Below are positions 1 to 7,504 of a DNA stretch of 15,175 nucleotides, piece after piece. The notes beneath the pieces were generated by a model that made no database searches, was not told where the DNA came from, and saw only the letters and a list, made by a program, of their open reading frames with translations. The position numbers and the translations under genes are program-made. This DNA is from an uncultured Oscillospiraceae bacterium (GTDB lineage Bacteria > Bacillota > Clostridia > Oscillospirales > Acutalibacteraceae), in the NCBI GenBank assembly GCA_905211675.1, contig CAJMBP010000037.1:1-15175 (forward strand), written 5' to 3'. Every line of letters starts with the position of its first letter. Position 1 is the first letter of the stretch.

Positions 1-7
1 ATATTGA

Positions 8-652
8 TTATTTATTTATATTGGAAAAACATTTTATCCATTCGCGTTTAATAAGCTCATGACCCATCGCGGTTGGATGAACGCCATCTGCCAACCAGTA
101 AGAGTTTTCGGTATTTTTTGAAACCTCATCAAATTTATTTTGCAAAGTAATAAACGGTATATTATACTTTTGGGATACTTCTTTTGCTGCCTGCGCCCTC
201 TTTTTAACCTCGGTGTTAAAAATTTCCCATCTGTTTGGAGCCTCTTCGGTATTGCATGTAGCTTGACCTTCTAATACAAAAGGTTCTAATATCATTATTT
301 TTATATCAGGCAATGCCTCATAAATCTCGTCGAGCATCATACAGTATATTTTTTTATACTTTTCGGCATCAACACCGTTTTCTCTGCTTATCTCATGCCA
401 AACATCATTAACACCAATAAGTATACTTAAATAGTCAGGCTTGAGATTTATTGTATCTAATTTAATTCTTGCATAAAGATCAACTATTCTATTACCGCTT
501 ATTCCTCTGTTTTGAAAATCAAATTTTTCGGGATAAAGGAAACCCAATTCACCTTTTACAAAGTTAGGATACCCCAAACCTAAATTTGTAAAATCTTCCC
601 TGCTCCTGTTAGCATCTGTAATTGAATCACCTTGAAATAAAATCCTTTTCAT
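8..652 (-). CDS. SGNH/GDSL hydrolase, Axe2-like acetylxylan esterase
   Basis: This 214-residue protein has all four SGNH blocks: GDSIT at residues 8-12 (Ser10 nucleophile), NRGISGN around Gly53, GVND at 80-83 (Asn82), and DGVHP at 189-193 (Asp189, His192). Its length, the GLGYPNF and KPDYLSILIGVNDVW stretches, and the ending resemble my recollection of the Geobacillus Axe2 acetylxylan esterase, which is about 219 residues. The family removes O-acetyl groups from xylo-oligosaccharides. There is no signal peptide, so it should act in the cytoplasm on imported acetylated oligosaccharides. The ATG at 652 follows an AGGA-type ribosome binding site and the stop is TAA. It lies 52 bases after the interrupted GH127 gene and is probably cotranscribed with it. 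The fold and esterase class are secure; the exact sugar is inferred. Confidence 0.88.
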   Translation of the reverse strand: MKRILFQGDSITDANRSREDFTNLGLGYPNFVKGELGFLYPEKFDFQNRGISGNRIVDLYARIKLDTINLKPDYLSILIGVNDVWHEISRENGVDAEKYKKIYCMMLDEIYEALPDIKIMILEPFVLEGQATCNTEEAPNRWEIFNTEVKKRAQAAKEVSQKYNIPFITLQNKFDEVSKNTENSYWLADGVHPTAMGHELIKREWIKCFSNINK

Positions 653-704
653 ATAAACACTTCCTGGTTAAAATATTTTTTTAATTTGACTTTGCAAATT
701 TTTA

Positions 705-2585
705 TTAGTTTCTCAACCATGCTTCAACAAGTGAATTTTCATCCCATGTTTTGCCCGCCGATTGATAGTCTATCATTTTTGTGAAACTGCCATCTGTTAA
801 GGGTACCTCAAATTCGCAAAGTGTGTCAAACTTAGCCGTTTTGCTACTTTCAAGCTCAATTCTGTCGTTTGCATCAAAGGCAAGGCTTACCTTTTCTCCC
901 GCGTCGGGACAAAGCCTTAAATCTCTTGCAAGAACCAACGGACCGTATTTTACAGCTATATAATTCTTGCTGTTTTCGTCCTTTTCACAGCCTATCGGGT
1001 GAATTACACGCGGTGACATATCAATAATAAGCTTAATTACATCTCCGCTCGTCCACCTACGCTTAACCGAAAGATATTCGCCCGCCGGTGCGCTTATCTG
1101 CTCGCCGCAAACCGTAACAACGGTGTTTTTTGAAAACTTCGGTACACGGAGTCTTATTTCAAATTCTTCCTCCATGGTGCTTTCAAGAGTTATATTAACC
1201 TCGCCGTCGGCAGGATAATTTGTTTCAACCCTTAGTTTTATATTACTGTTAAGCGGTGTTTTTAAGTTATATTCGCCGTCGGCATAAAGTGTAACGGCAA
1301 CTCCGTTTTTGGTTTGCTGCATACAAAGCTCAGGCACAATTCCTATGCCTGCCGCACCTATTGCGGCACAGCAACCGTATAGCACGGTACCGTCAGGCAA
1401 ATCTTGTCTGCCTCCGACTGCTCTTCCGCGCTTGTTGAGTATTAGAGGCGAATAGCTGTCAAATGGGAATCCACAGTTATTTTTACTTCTTTCTGTATTA
1501 ACAGCACCATACAAAGCGTTATATACAGATTTTTCAATTTGGTCTGCATACACGCTGTCACCTGTCAAACGCAAAAGTTGATAGCACAACTTTATCCATG
1601 TTACAGTAACACAGGTTTCCTGCATAATTATAGTATTTGTTCCGTCAGTTTGAGTGGCTGCAGAGTTATCGAAAAGCTCATGCTCACAACCGCAACAACC
1701 TATTATTGTAACATCAGTATCCATAACAAGTTTTGCAAAGTTTATTACACTGATTTTGTATTTTTTGTTGCCTGTAACCCTGTAATACTCAAGCGCACCT
1801 TCAAAGCAAGACATTAACTCATACGCCTTACGAATATTCCGCTTATACGGCGGAATCTTGCCCTCGTATGCAAGCTCAAAAATATCGTTGTTTTCTCCTC
1901 CGGGACCGTCGGTTACCAAATATTCCGCAAAATCAAGGTAGCGCTTTTCGCCCGTAAGATTATACAAACGCATAACAGGCTCCAAAATCGAAACCGAGTT
2001 TGCGCCGAACCAAAAATTTGAGGTTTCTCCTACAGGTATTTTGCCTTCACCTCTGCCTATGCCGTTAATTATGTAGTCAAGGTGAGCTTTAAGAGCCGTA
2101 ACAATACGCTCCTTTAGCTCCTCGCTTTTACATATTTCGTGAAAATGCAGAAGACCCAACAGAATATACTTTCTGCTCCACAAATACCAGCCCTTATATT
2201 CGTTGCCTACCTAATAGGTGGAAAAACGTCCCAATTCGTCCTGAGTGTCAAGCAAATCGTAAACCGTGTTTTCAAGAATCTCATACAGCTTACTGCTTAG
2301 GGTATACTTATATGTAATACAGGCACCGCGCATCATTTTACCCCAGAACTCCCCGCGCCAGCCTAAATTTTCGTCATCTACATTACCAAATTTAAACTGT
2401 TCGGTAAATAATTTCCAATGCTTAGTATCAAAAAGCTGCTCTTGCTCAATAAAATCTATCATTTTATTCTCAATTTTATCAAGCTTAAAGCTTGCGGGTA
2501 AACAGCTCAAAAATTCATCATTGTCTAAGTACGGAGCGTACTGACGGTTAGTACTGTAATAATTTATATAATCGTTAGCAAACAT
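705..2585 (-). pseudogene. GH127-type (DUF1680) beta-L-arabinofuranosidase gene interrupted by an in-frame TAG
   Basis: The reading frame runs 626 codons from ATG 2585 to TAA 705, a normal length for the GH127/GH146 DUF1680 family. It is broken only by a TAG at 2211-2213 (codon 125). Homology-like sequence continues in the same frame on both sides: LGRFSTY before the stop, and VGNEYKGWYLWSRKYILLG after it. Metal and catalytic residues expected for the family are present in full-length numbering: Glu323 and Cys325 in an ETC motif, and Cys405-Cys406 in a GCCAAIG motif. Glu303 in HELF is a candidate acid/base. An intact protein would be cytoplasmic and release beta-L-arabinofuranose from oligosaccharides. 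The start is set by AAAGGAA at 2592-2598; a 15-codon upstream extension is less likely. The downstream half could only start at a TTG (2183) behind a weak AAGGG. It may be a nonsense pseudogene, a strain-specific mutation, a sequencing error, or a suppressed stop. Confidence 0.85.
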
Positions 2586-2591
2586 AATAAT

Positions 2592-2598
2592 TTCCTTT
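2592..2598 (-). promoter_or_regulatory. Ribosome binding site fixing the GH127 start
   Basis: AAAGGAA lies 6 bases before the ATG at 2585. It supports that start over the in-frame upstream ATG at 2630, which would place this site inside the coding region. Confidence 0.65.
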
Positions 2599-2599
2599 C

Positions 2600-2626
2600 G
2601 CGGCGAACGCTTAGTTAAAGCGCCGC
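2600..2626 (-). promoter_or_regulatory. GC-rich hairpin in the GH127 leader, abutting the ribosome binding site
   Basis: On the minus strand GCGGCG (2626-2621) can pair with CGCCGC (2605-2600). In an alternative fold, the CGCTT and AAGCG segments inside it pair instead. The hairpin ends one base before the AAAGGAA ribosome binding site in an otherwise AT-rich leader, so it could modulate translation or protect the mRNA 5' region. Its function is inferred from position only. Confidence 0.45.
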
Positions 2627-2697
2627 ACACATAAAAAATTTATTTTTTAATAATTGTGCCGATCCACGGCATATTTGGCAAAATATCATCTGCCGAA

Positions 2698-2730
2698 ATT
2701 ATATTATAGATAAAATAAATAAAAAAGCAA
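2698..2730 (-). promoter_or_regulatory. Candidate promoter for the GH127-SGNH unit
   Basis: Two overlapping perfect TATAAT boxes lie on the minus strand (complement of 2703-2708 and 2698-2703). A poor -35 candidate, TTGCTT, lies 16 bases upstream of the first box within a T-rich tract. This would start a transcript near 2690 with a leader of about 105 bases before ATG 2585. It immediately follows a terminator candidate, so the GH127 and Axe2-like genes may form a separate transcription unit. The -35 match is weak. Confidence 0.5.
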
Positions 2731-2748
2731 GATGCAAAATACATCCTT
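2713..2748 (-). terminator. Rho-independent terminator candidate ending the upstream operon
   Basis: On the minus strand a short stem GATGTA / TGCATC (one G-U pair, loop TTT, flanked by AAG/TT) is followed by GC and a long T-rich tract with a run of six T. It starts directly after the stop codon of the rhamnosidase remnant (2750-2752), the position expected for the original end of that gene. The stem is short, so strength is uncertain. Confidence 0.55.
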
Positions 2749-2749
2749 C

Positions 2750-2941
2750 TTAAAATTTATCTTTTAAATATGTTTCCGCAACAATTATCGGTGAGAAAGC
2801 CCAAGGGTGACAAAGACTGGTATTATGCTTCTGCTCTTTGCCCCAAGCCTCGAAACAGGTTGTAGCACCCAAGGACTGTGTATCCAAACATAGAGCAAAC
2901 GCCGTCTCTGGCATTTGATAAGCAGTTTTCGAATCAAAAAA
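2750..2941 (-). pseudogene. C-terminal remnant of an alpha-L-rhamnosidase-like (GH78-type) gene
   Basis: Sixty-three sense codons followed by TAA sit directly behind, and in frame with, the stop codon of the CE2 gene. The translation contains AYQMPETAFAL, then GATTCFEAWGKEQ, then TSLCHPWAFSPIIV. This order (a G-x-TT-x-x-E-x-W segment, then S-L-C-H-P-W) matches what I know of the C-terminal part of the six-hairpin catalytic domain in GH78 alpha-L-rhamnosidases. Everything upstream, normally more than 600 residues, is missing. No ribosome binding site is evident before the internal ATG at 2914. It looks like the end of a gene once located here and removed by deletion, leaving its own terminator candidate behind. 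Assignment rests on recalled family motifs without a search, and a related six-hairpin family is possible. Confidence 0.62.
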
Positions 2942-4225
2942 TTACCAATTCATTACACTGCGCAGATATTCTGCAAGCTGTGCCGACAGTTGTTGATGCC
3001 CGTAAGCAGAGGGGTGTCCGTCAGAACCGTAAGCTCCGTTAGTATCTTCAATCACCGCGGCAAAAACTCCTATTTTATTATCATTATATTGATTTTGACG
3101 CCTTTCTGCTATAGTTTGAAGTATATTAAGGGCTTTATAGGTTCCGCCGCATGTGGTGCACACTATGTATGACTGTGGATATTTTTTGCGAATATTCGCA
3201 ATAAAATCCATATACGCGTTATAAAAATCAACCTCGCTTACATTCATAGCGTAATCATTTGTTCCGAGATTGATAATAACCACATCAGGATCGGGCTGAT
3301 TGAAGCGATATTTAGTGTTGATTTTATAAAGCGCGCGATTAAAATATGCCGGTGTTACCTCTGTTGTCGATGATGACAGGCTAATATAACATCCGTGTCC
3401 CGATAATGCAATATCCGTATATTCCGCATCAAGAGCATTCGCTGCAAGTGCACAGTATGTTAAATCTGCATTTTCTTCATTCAAACGGAAACCGGCCTCG
3501 GTTCCTTCGTTGCCGTACCCTGCCGAAATAGAATCGCCGTATATTTCTATTCGCCTTTTCTTTCGCGCGGGCGCGGGCGCGGCCTTTCCCGAGCCGTAAT
3601 CAAAGCCCTCAAACTGTATAAGTGAACCAAACTGAGCTTCGGTGCGTTTGGTCAACTTTACAGTGTGATAACCGTTTTCGAGATCTGATGCCAAATTGTA
3701 TTTATCAATGCCTTTCTTGACTTCGAGAACAAATGGCTTACCGTTGTCAACGGTTACGTTAAAATAATCAACTTCACCGTATGGACCGCAACGCACGGTT
3801 TTCAGTATAACGCTTATCTCAGTACCTTCAAAGCCTGCCGTAACGGTACTGCCTGACCACTCGAATTGAAACACACCCGTAGTCACGGTTGCAAAGCGTC
3901 CGATAAATTCGACATTATTTTCACTTTTTTCTATAAATGTTTCTGTTTTGGAAGAAACAAGTTGACTGTTATCCGAAGATGTGTCTTCTATAGCGGAAGT
4001 TTGTGTCGAATGAGAAAAGGCAGACGTTGCGGCATCAGAGGTTGATTCTGCCTGTGAGGAGGTATTATGCGAATTTTCGGTTAAACCGCTTTCTATGCTA
4101 TCGGTGCCTAAATATATGCTTGATGTGCTTTGGTCGGAAGATGCAACATCGGTTACTCTGCATCCGCTAAGACACAAAATCAGTGAAATGTGAATAAATA
4201 ATACGGAGCGTATAAACCTTTTCAT
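2942..4225 (-). CDS. Secreted CE2-type SGNH acetyl esterase lipoprotein
   Basis: This 427-residue protein begins with a lipoprotein signal (MKRFIRSV, then LCLSGC with Cys22 as lipidation site). A Ser/Thr-rich linker covers about residues 28-100. An N-terminal beta-sandwich region as in carbohydrate esterase family 2 spans about 105-215. The SGNH domain spans about 225-425, with GDSIS (Ser232), SGHG (Gly276), GTND (Asn323) and DGHPS (Asp402, His404). CE2 enzymes remove acetyl groups from mannan and xylan, here outside the membrane on polymer or long oligosaccharides. The start is ATG 4225 behind AGGAGGA at 4231-4237. The frame stays open upstream to 4396, but that would run inside the GH2 gene and bury the signal peptide. 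It lies 28 bases after the GH2 stop, so it is cotranscribed with GH2. Assignment to CE2 is probable; substrate preference is inferred. Confidence 0.87.
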   Translation of the reverse strand: MKRFIRSVLFIHISLILCLSGCRVTDVASSDQSTSSIYLGTDSIESGLTENSHNTSSQAESTSDAATSAFSHSTQTSAIEDTSSDNSQLVSSKTETFIEKSENNVEFIGRFATVTTGVFQFEWSGSTVTAGFEGTEISVILKTVRCGPYGEVDYFNVTVDNGKPFVLEVKKGIDKYNLASDLENGYHTVKLTKRTEAQFGSLIQFEGFDYGSGKAAPAPARKKRRIEIYGDSISAGYGNEGTEAGFRLNEENADLTYCALAANALDAEYTDIALSGHGCYISLSSSTTEVTPAYFNRALYKINTKYRFNQPDPDVVIINLGTNDYAMNVSEVDFYNAYMDFIANIRKKYPQSYIVCTTCGGTYKALNILQTIAERRQNQYNDNKIGVFAAVIEDTNGAYGSDGHPSAYGHQQLSAQLAEYLRSVMNW

Positions 4226-4230
4226 TTCTT

Positions 4231-4237
4231 TCCTCCT
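4231..4237 (-). promoter_or_regulatory. Ribosome binding site fixing the CE2 esterase start
   Basis: AGGAGGA lies 5 bases before ATG 4225. It decides the start in favour of the signal-peptide methionine over a 57-codon longer frame that overlaps the 3' end of the GH2 gene. Confidence 0.8.
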
Positions 4238-4253
4238 GAGTACAAATAATTTA

Positions 4254-6755
4254 TTAAGCGCCAAAATTAAAAGCACGGACCGAAAGACCGTCGGTATGTG
4301 AAACCTTAATCCTGCGTTTTTCGTGCGGCGCAAGGCAAAAGAAATTGCTGTCAGTCGTAAACTCAGTATCATGCGGGAGGTTTTCAATAAACACACCTAC
4401 TGCCGTAATGTCAGAACAATTTTCAACAATTGCATACGTATCTTCCGCGCAAAGCAAAAGCTCAGCTTTGGGCAGACGTGTGTAACAGCCGACATCTTTT
4501 TTATAGTTCAGCATATAAAATGTATCATCGCATAAAACATCATCAACATAAAGCCTCACGGTAATTATTCTTACCTGCTCTTTTGTGTTTGAATTAAGTT
4601 TAAATACGCCTGCATTTTCTACCGTACCGTTTGAAATAAAATTGAATTCACCGCTCTGTAATTCACTGAGTTTATCATCAAATGCCGAAACACAAATTTG
4701 ACATTTATGACCTGTAACAGCGCCATTGTCATCAAGTAAAATTACAGGATATTCTTCTTCTGCGGTTATGGATTTTACCGACAGCATAGCATGGATTGGT
4801 TCAAATGCGTTCTTGAATGCGTAATACGGTATTTTAGGTACGCCGTAATAATCAACCGTCGACCACGAACAGGCAGGATAAACATCTGTAAATTTATAGT
4901 AGCATATACCCGCTGCATTTTCAGCATCGGCGCGTTGAGCTTCAAGCGTGTGCCGTATTCCGACAATTTGTGCCATTTGAGTACCGAAAACAAAATCTTT
5001 AATTGTTTTTATATCAACAAAATCCTTAGCGTGACACAGCAAGTTGTCCATATCGGTAGTATTTGTTTCCGATACACATTCATTAAAACGAGGCGTATGA
5101 TAGTTAAAAACATTTTTTGCCGCACGGTCAATTGGTGAGTAAAGTTCGTCCTGCGGCACATACCGCGCAACACTTTCTATATTAGGACATGATGCCATTC
5201 CAAACTCACCTATAAACGGAGCCCGAAGGTTGAGTGAAATATCCATTTCCCTCATTGCCCAATAAGTATCATAATTATGACGCGAGCCGGCGTAAGGTGA
5301 TGTGCGATGGAAGGGACGCGAACCGTCAAGTTCGAATGCAATGCTTGCCATCTCTTTTATTGACGGCTCATCGGTTGCCGAAAGCTCGTTACCGCCTGCC
5401 CAACGCACAAGACTCGGATGATTACGAAGCCTTACAGTATGTATGCGGGCAGTTTCGACAAGGGCATCAGCCGGCTGGGTTTTAGGCGATTCCCAACATG
5501 TCGGCCATTCCTGCTGTACCATCAATCCCAATTCGTCACATTTGCGATAAAAATAATCGCTTTCCGGCAATCCGCCGCCCCACGCGCGCAAAAGCTGCAA
5601 ATTTTCGTGTTTAGCAAGCTCTAAAAAGCGGTCATATCGCTCTTCGGTACAGCGAAGAAGCGCGTCGGTAGTACACCAGTTTGTTCCTTTTATAAAAATA
5701 TATTTACCATTAATATAAAAACGCCAATTATACCATTCGGGATTTGCAACATCATATACGGGTCGCATTTCAATCTGCCTTATACCGACTGTTTCTTCAA
5801 ATGTTTGTATAAGGTCATTTTCATTTTCTATACTCACTGTAAAATGATACAGCGGTTGATCACCGTATCCGTTAGGCCACCAAAGCCGCGGACTTTCAAT
5901 ATTAAGCGTATAATGAAACCGTTGTCCTGAATCACAGACAAAATCGGTTGTAAAGTATTGTGTATCACCTTTAAAATTTTCCGGTGAAACCGCTATCTTA
6001 ATTTTACCCTTGCCTACACCGAACGACTTAAGACATACCCCCATTTTACCAATATTATAATCTTCGGTTAAAATAAACGGGCGTTCAAAAGCACATCTCG
6101 GCTTACTTTGCAGCGCAACATCGGCCCATATACCGCGTGAAGGAATACAGGCATAATGCCAACCATATACGCAATTCACAACAACACCGTTTCTCCAACC
6201 CTCATCATAATCGGCATATTCCGAATACTTTTTTCTGTCTGTCGGAGAATTTTCTATTTTTACAATCAGAGTGTTTCGGCTCTTCAACAGTTCCCCTACC
6301 GCAAAATCAGGTCCTCCGAACATACCGGTATGCTCGCCGAGGAAAACCCCGTTAAGATAAAAGGAAGCTTGATGGCAAACACCGCTGAAATAAAGGTGCG
6401 GATCATTAAGACTGCCGTCATAATCAAACTCTTTTTTAAACCACCAAATCTTATATGCTTCCTCACGCGCGAACCTGTCATTTTTGGCAAACATCGGATC
6501 CGGTATTTTTTGAGCCTCTAACAAAGCAGTCTGTACCGTACAGGGTATATTTGCCTCAATGCTATTTGAAAAATCGGGTATCTCATCTCCGCCTTCGGTC
6601 ATTTGATATATTCCGTTTAAAGATATTTCTATTGCCCCGTTATCCGCAATATTTAAATGCGGCTTCGAAATCAGCGGTATTTCAGGCTCTTGGGCGGGAG
6701 TTTTTCCGCTAAACAAAAGTTCACGCTCTATTTCATCAAGAGATTTAATTTTCAT
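4254..6755 (-). CDS. GH2 exoglycosidase, beta-mannosidase-like
   Basis: This 833-residue protein has GH2 architecture. A jelly-roll sugar-binding domain comes first (about 40-220, with SGVCHQASFYLNGVFLG at 124-140). An immunoglobulin-like domain follows (about 221-330), then the TIM barrel (from about 340) and C-terminal beta domains (about 665-833). The acid/base is Glu457 in RWAGGNELS and the nucleophile is Glu517 in APFIGEFGM. The GTNWCTTDALL and LLRAWGGGLPESDYFYRKCDELG segments are typical of the beta-mannosidase branch of GH2. It has no signal peptide, so it should trim imported manno-oligosaccharides or related beta-glycosides from the non-reducing end in the cytoplasm. The start at 6755 follows AGGAGG at 6764-6769. 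It lies 32 bases after an SGNH gene and 28 bases before the CE2 gene. The family is secure; mannoside specificity is probable, but other GH2 activities such as exo-glucosaminidase remain possible. Confidence 0.87.
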   Translation of the reverse strand: MKIKSLDEIERELLFSGKTPAQEPEIPLISKPHLNIADNGAIEISLNGIYQMTEGGDEIPDFSNSIEANIPCTVQTALLEAQKIPDPMFAKNDRFAREEAYKIWWFKKEFDYDGSLNDPHLYFSGVCHQASFYLNGVFLGEHTGMFGGPDFAVGELLKSRNTLIVKIENSPTDRKKYSEYADYDEGWRNGVVVNCVYGWHYACIPSRGIWADVALQSKPRCAFERPFILTEDYNIGKMGVCLKSFGVGKGKIKIAVSPENFKGDTQYFTTDFVCDSGQRFHYTLNIESPRLWWPNGYGDQPLYHFTVSIENENDLIQTFEETVGIRQIEMRPVYDVANPEWYNWRFYINGKYIFIKGTNWCTTDALLRCTEERYDRFLELAKHENLQLLRAWGGGLPESDYFYRKCDELGLMVQQEWPTCWESPKTQPADALVETARIHTVRLRNHPSLVRWAGGNELSATDEPSIKEMASIAFELDGSRPFHRTSPYAGSRHNYDTYWAMREMDISLNLRAPFIGEFGMASCPNIESVARYVPQDELYSPIDRAAKNVFNYHTPRFNECVSETNTTDMDNLLCHAKDFVDIKTIKDFVFGTQMAQIVGIRHTLEAQRADAENAAGICYYKFTDVYPACSWSTVDYYGVPKIPYYAFKNAFEPIHAMLSVKSITAEEEYPVILLDDNGAVTGHKCQICVSAFDDKLSELQSGEFNFISNGTVENAGVFKLNSNTKEQVRIITVRLYVDDVLCDDTFYMLNYKKDVGCYTRLPKAELLLCAEDTYAIVENCSDITAVGVFIENLPHDTEFTTDSNFFCLAPHEKRRIKVSHTDGLSVRAFNFGA

Positions 6756-6787
6756 TATATTTTCCTCCTAAAAGGTTATATAAGACA

Positions 6788-7492
6788 TTATTTTAAAATT
6801 TCTTTCAGCACAGGGGTCAGAACATCTGCCATTTCGATATAACCCTTAAAATGCGGATGCAAACCGTCATCGGATAATCCTTCGCGCAAAGTCATTCCGT
6901 CATCACATACAAGGCGGCTGTGATAATCAACATACGGCGTCTGATATTCATCGCACAGACGTTTAATTATTTTATTAAGTCCTAAAACGACTTTATTTCG
7001 CATATCTGCAAACTGGATCGGTTCTCTGACCGGTAAAACAGAGCATACAACCATTTTTTGACCGACAGCGCTTGCCGCTTTTAGAATTTCAATATAACTA
7101 TTCTCAACTAAATCATATACCTCTTTTACCTTTTCACTCGGAACACTACCGTCTTCTCCGACAAAGGGATCAAGGCACCATGTATTATTTATGCCGCCTA
7201 ATATAACACAAACTCTGGGCTTTAATTGAAGCACGTCGGCTTCAAAACGGCGATTCATAATATGAATACTGTCACCGCTTATACCGCGATTGATACAACT
7301 GCCGAATTGCTTATAATAGGCCGAAGGCTCCATAAGATTAGTTATCGAATCGCCGAAAAAACAAATATCTATCTCTGCTTCGTTACAAAATAATTGCATA
7401 TTTTTTAGGTCATATTCGCCCCTCAAAACATCTGCAGCGGCACCGTCGCCGCCCATTATTCCGGGGCTTTTAAGTAATTCTCTGTCTTTCAT
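6788..7492 (-). CDS. Cytoplasmic SGNH/GDSL hydrolase, probable carbohydrate esterase
   Basis: This 234-residue single-domain SGNH protein has GDSIT around residues 47-51 (Ser49), NRGISGD (Gly73), GGINN (Asn102; the usual Asp of GxND is Asn103) and DGLHPH (Asp209, His212). About 40 residues precede the first block, somewhat more than in minimal SGNH esterases. There is no signal peptide, so an intracellular deacetylase of imported oligosaccharides is the likely role. An Axe2-like or lysophospholipase-like ester specificity cannot be separated from sequence alone. ATG 7492 lies behind AAGGCGG, which begins inside the stop codon of the preceding SGNH gene; the gap is 12 bases. It is followed 32 bases later by the GH2 gene. 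Tight spacing and shared theme indicate one operon. Confidence 0.83.
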   Translation of the reverse strand: MKDRELLKSPGIMGGDGAAADVLRGEYDLKNMQLFCNEAEIDICFFGDSITNLMEPSAYYKQFGSCINRGISGDSIHIMNRRFEADVLQLKPRVCVILGGINNTWCLDPFVGEDGSVPSEKVKEVYDLVENSYIEILKAASAVGQKMVVCSVLPVREPIQFADMRNKVVLGLNKIIKRLCDEYQTPYVDYHSRLVCDDGMTLREGLSDDGLHPHFKGYIEMADVLTPVLKEILK

Positions 7493-7504
7493 AATCTTAC
7501 CGCC

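Noticed and set aside
653..704. Promoter or terminator between the GH127 gene and the Axe2-like gene
   Set aside because: There is only a weak AT-rich inverted repeat (AATTTG/CAAATT) and a poor TTGCAA/TATTTT pair; simple cotranscription explains the spacing.
2211..2213. Genome-wide TAG recoding to an amino acid
   Set aside because: The intact solute-binding gene uses TAG as its stop at the expected protein end, and all other genes here stop with TAA; one interrupted gene is not enough for recoding.
2586..2630. 15-codon 5' extension of the GH127 protein
   Set aside because: The extension covers the GC-rich hairpin and the AAAGGAA site that fits ATG 2585.
2640..2708. A second short coding remnant in the GH127 leader (a stretch ending in LPNMPWIGTIIKK then TAA, minus strand)
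   Set aside because: The frame is short, its upstream part is AT-rich and overlaps promoter and terminator candidates, and I recognise no family; a search could revive it.
4226..4396. 57-codon 5' extension of the CE2 esterase frame
   Set aside because: It overlaps the end of the GH2 gene, has no ribosome binding site, and would bury a clear lipoprotein signal that starts at ATG 4225 behind AGGAGGA.
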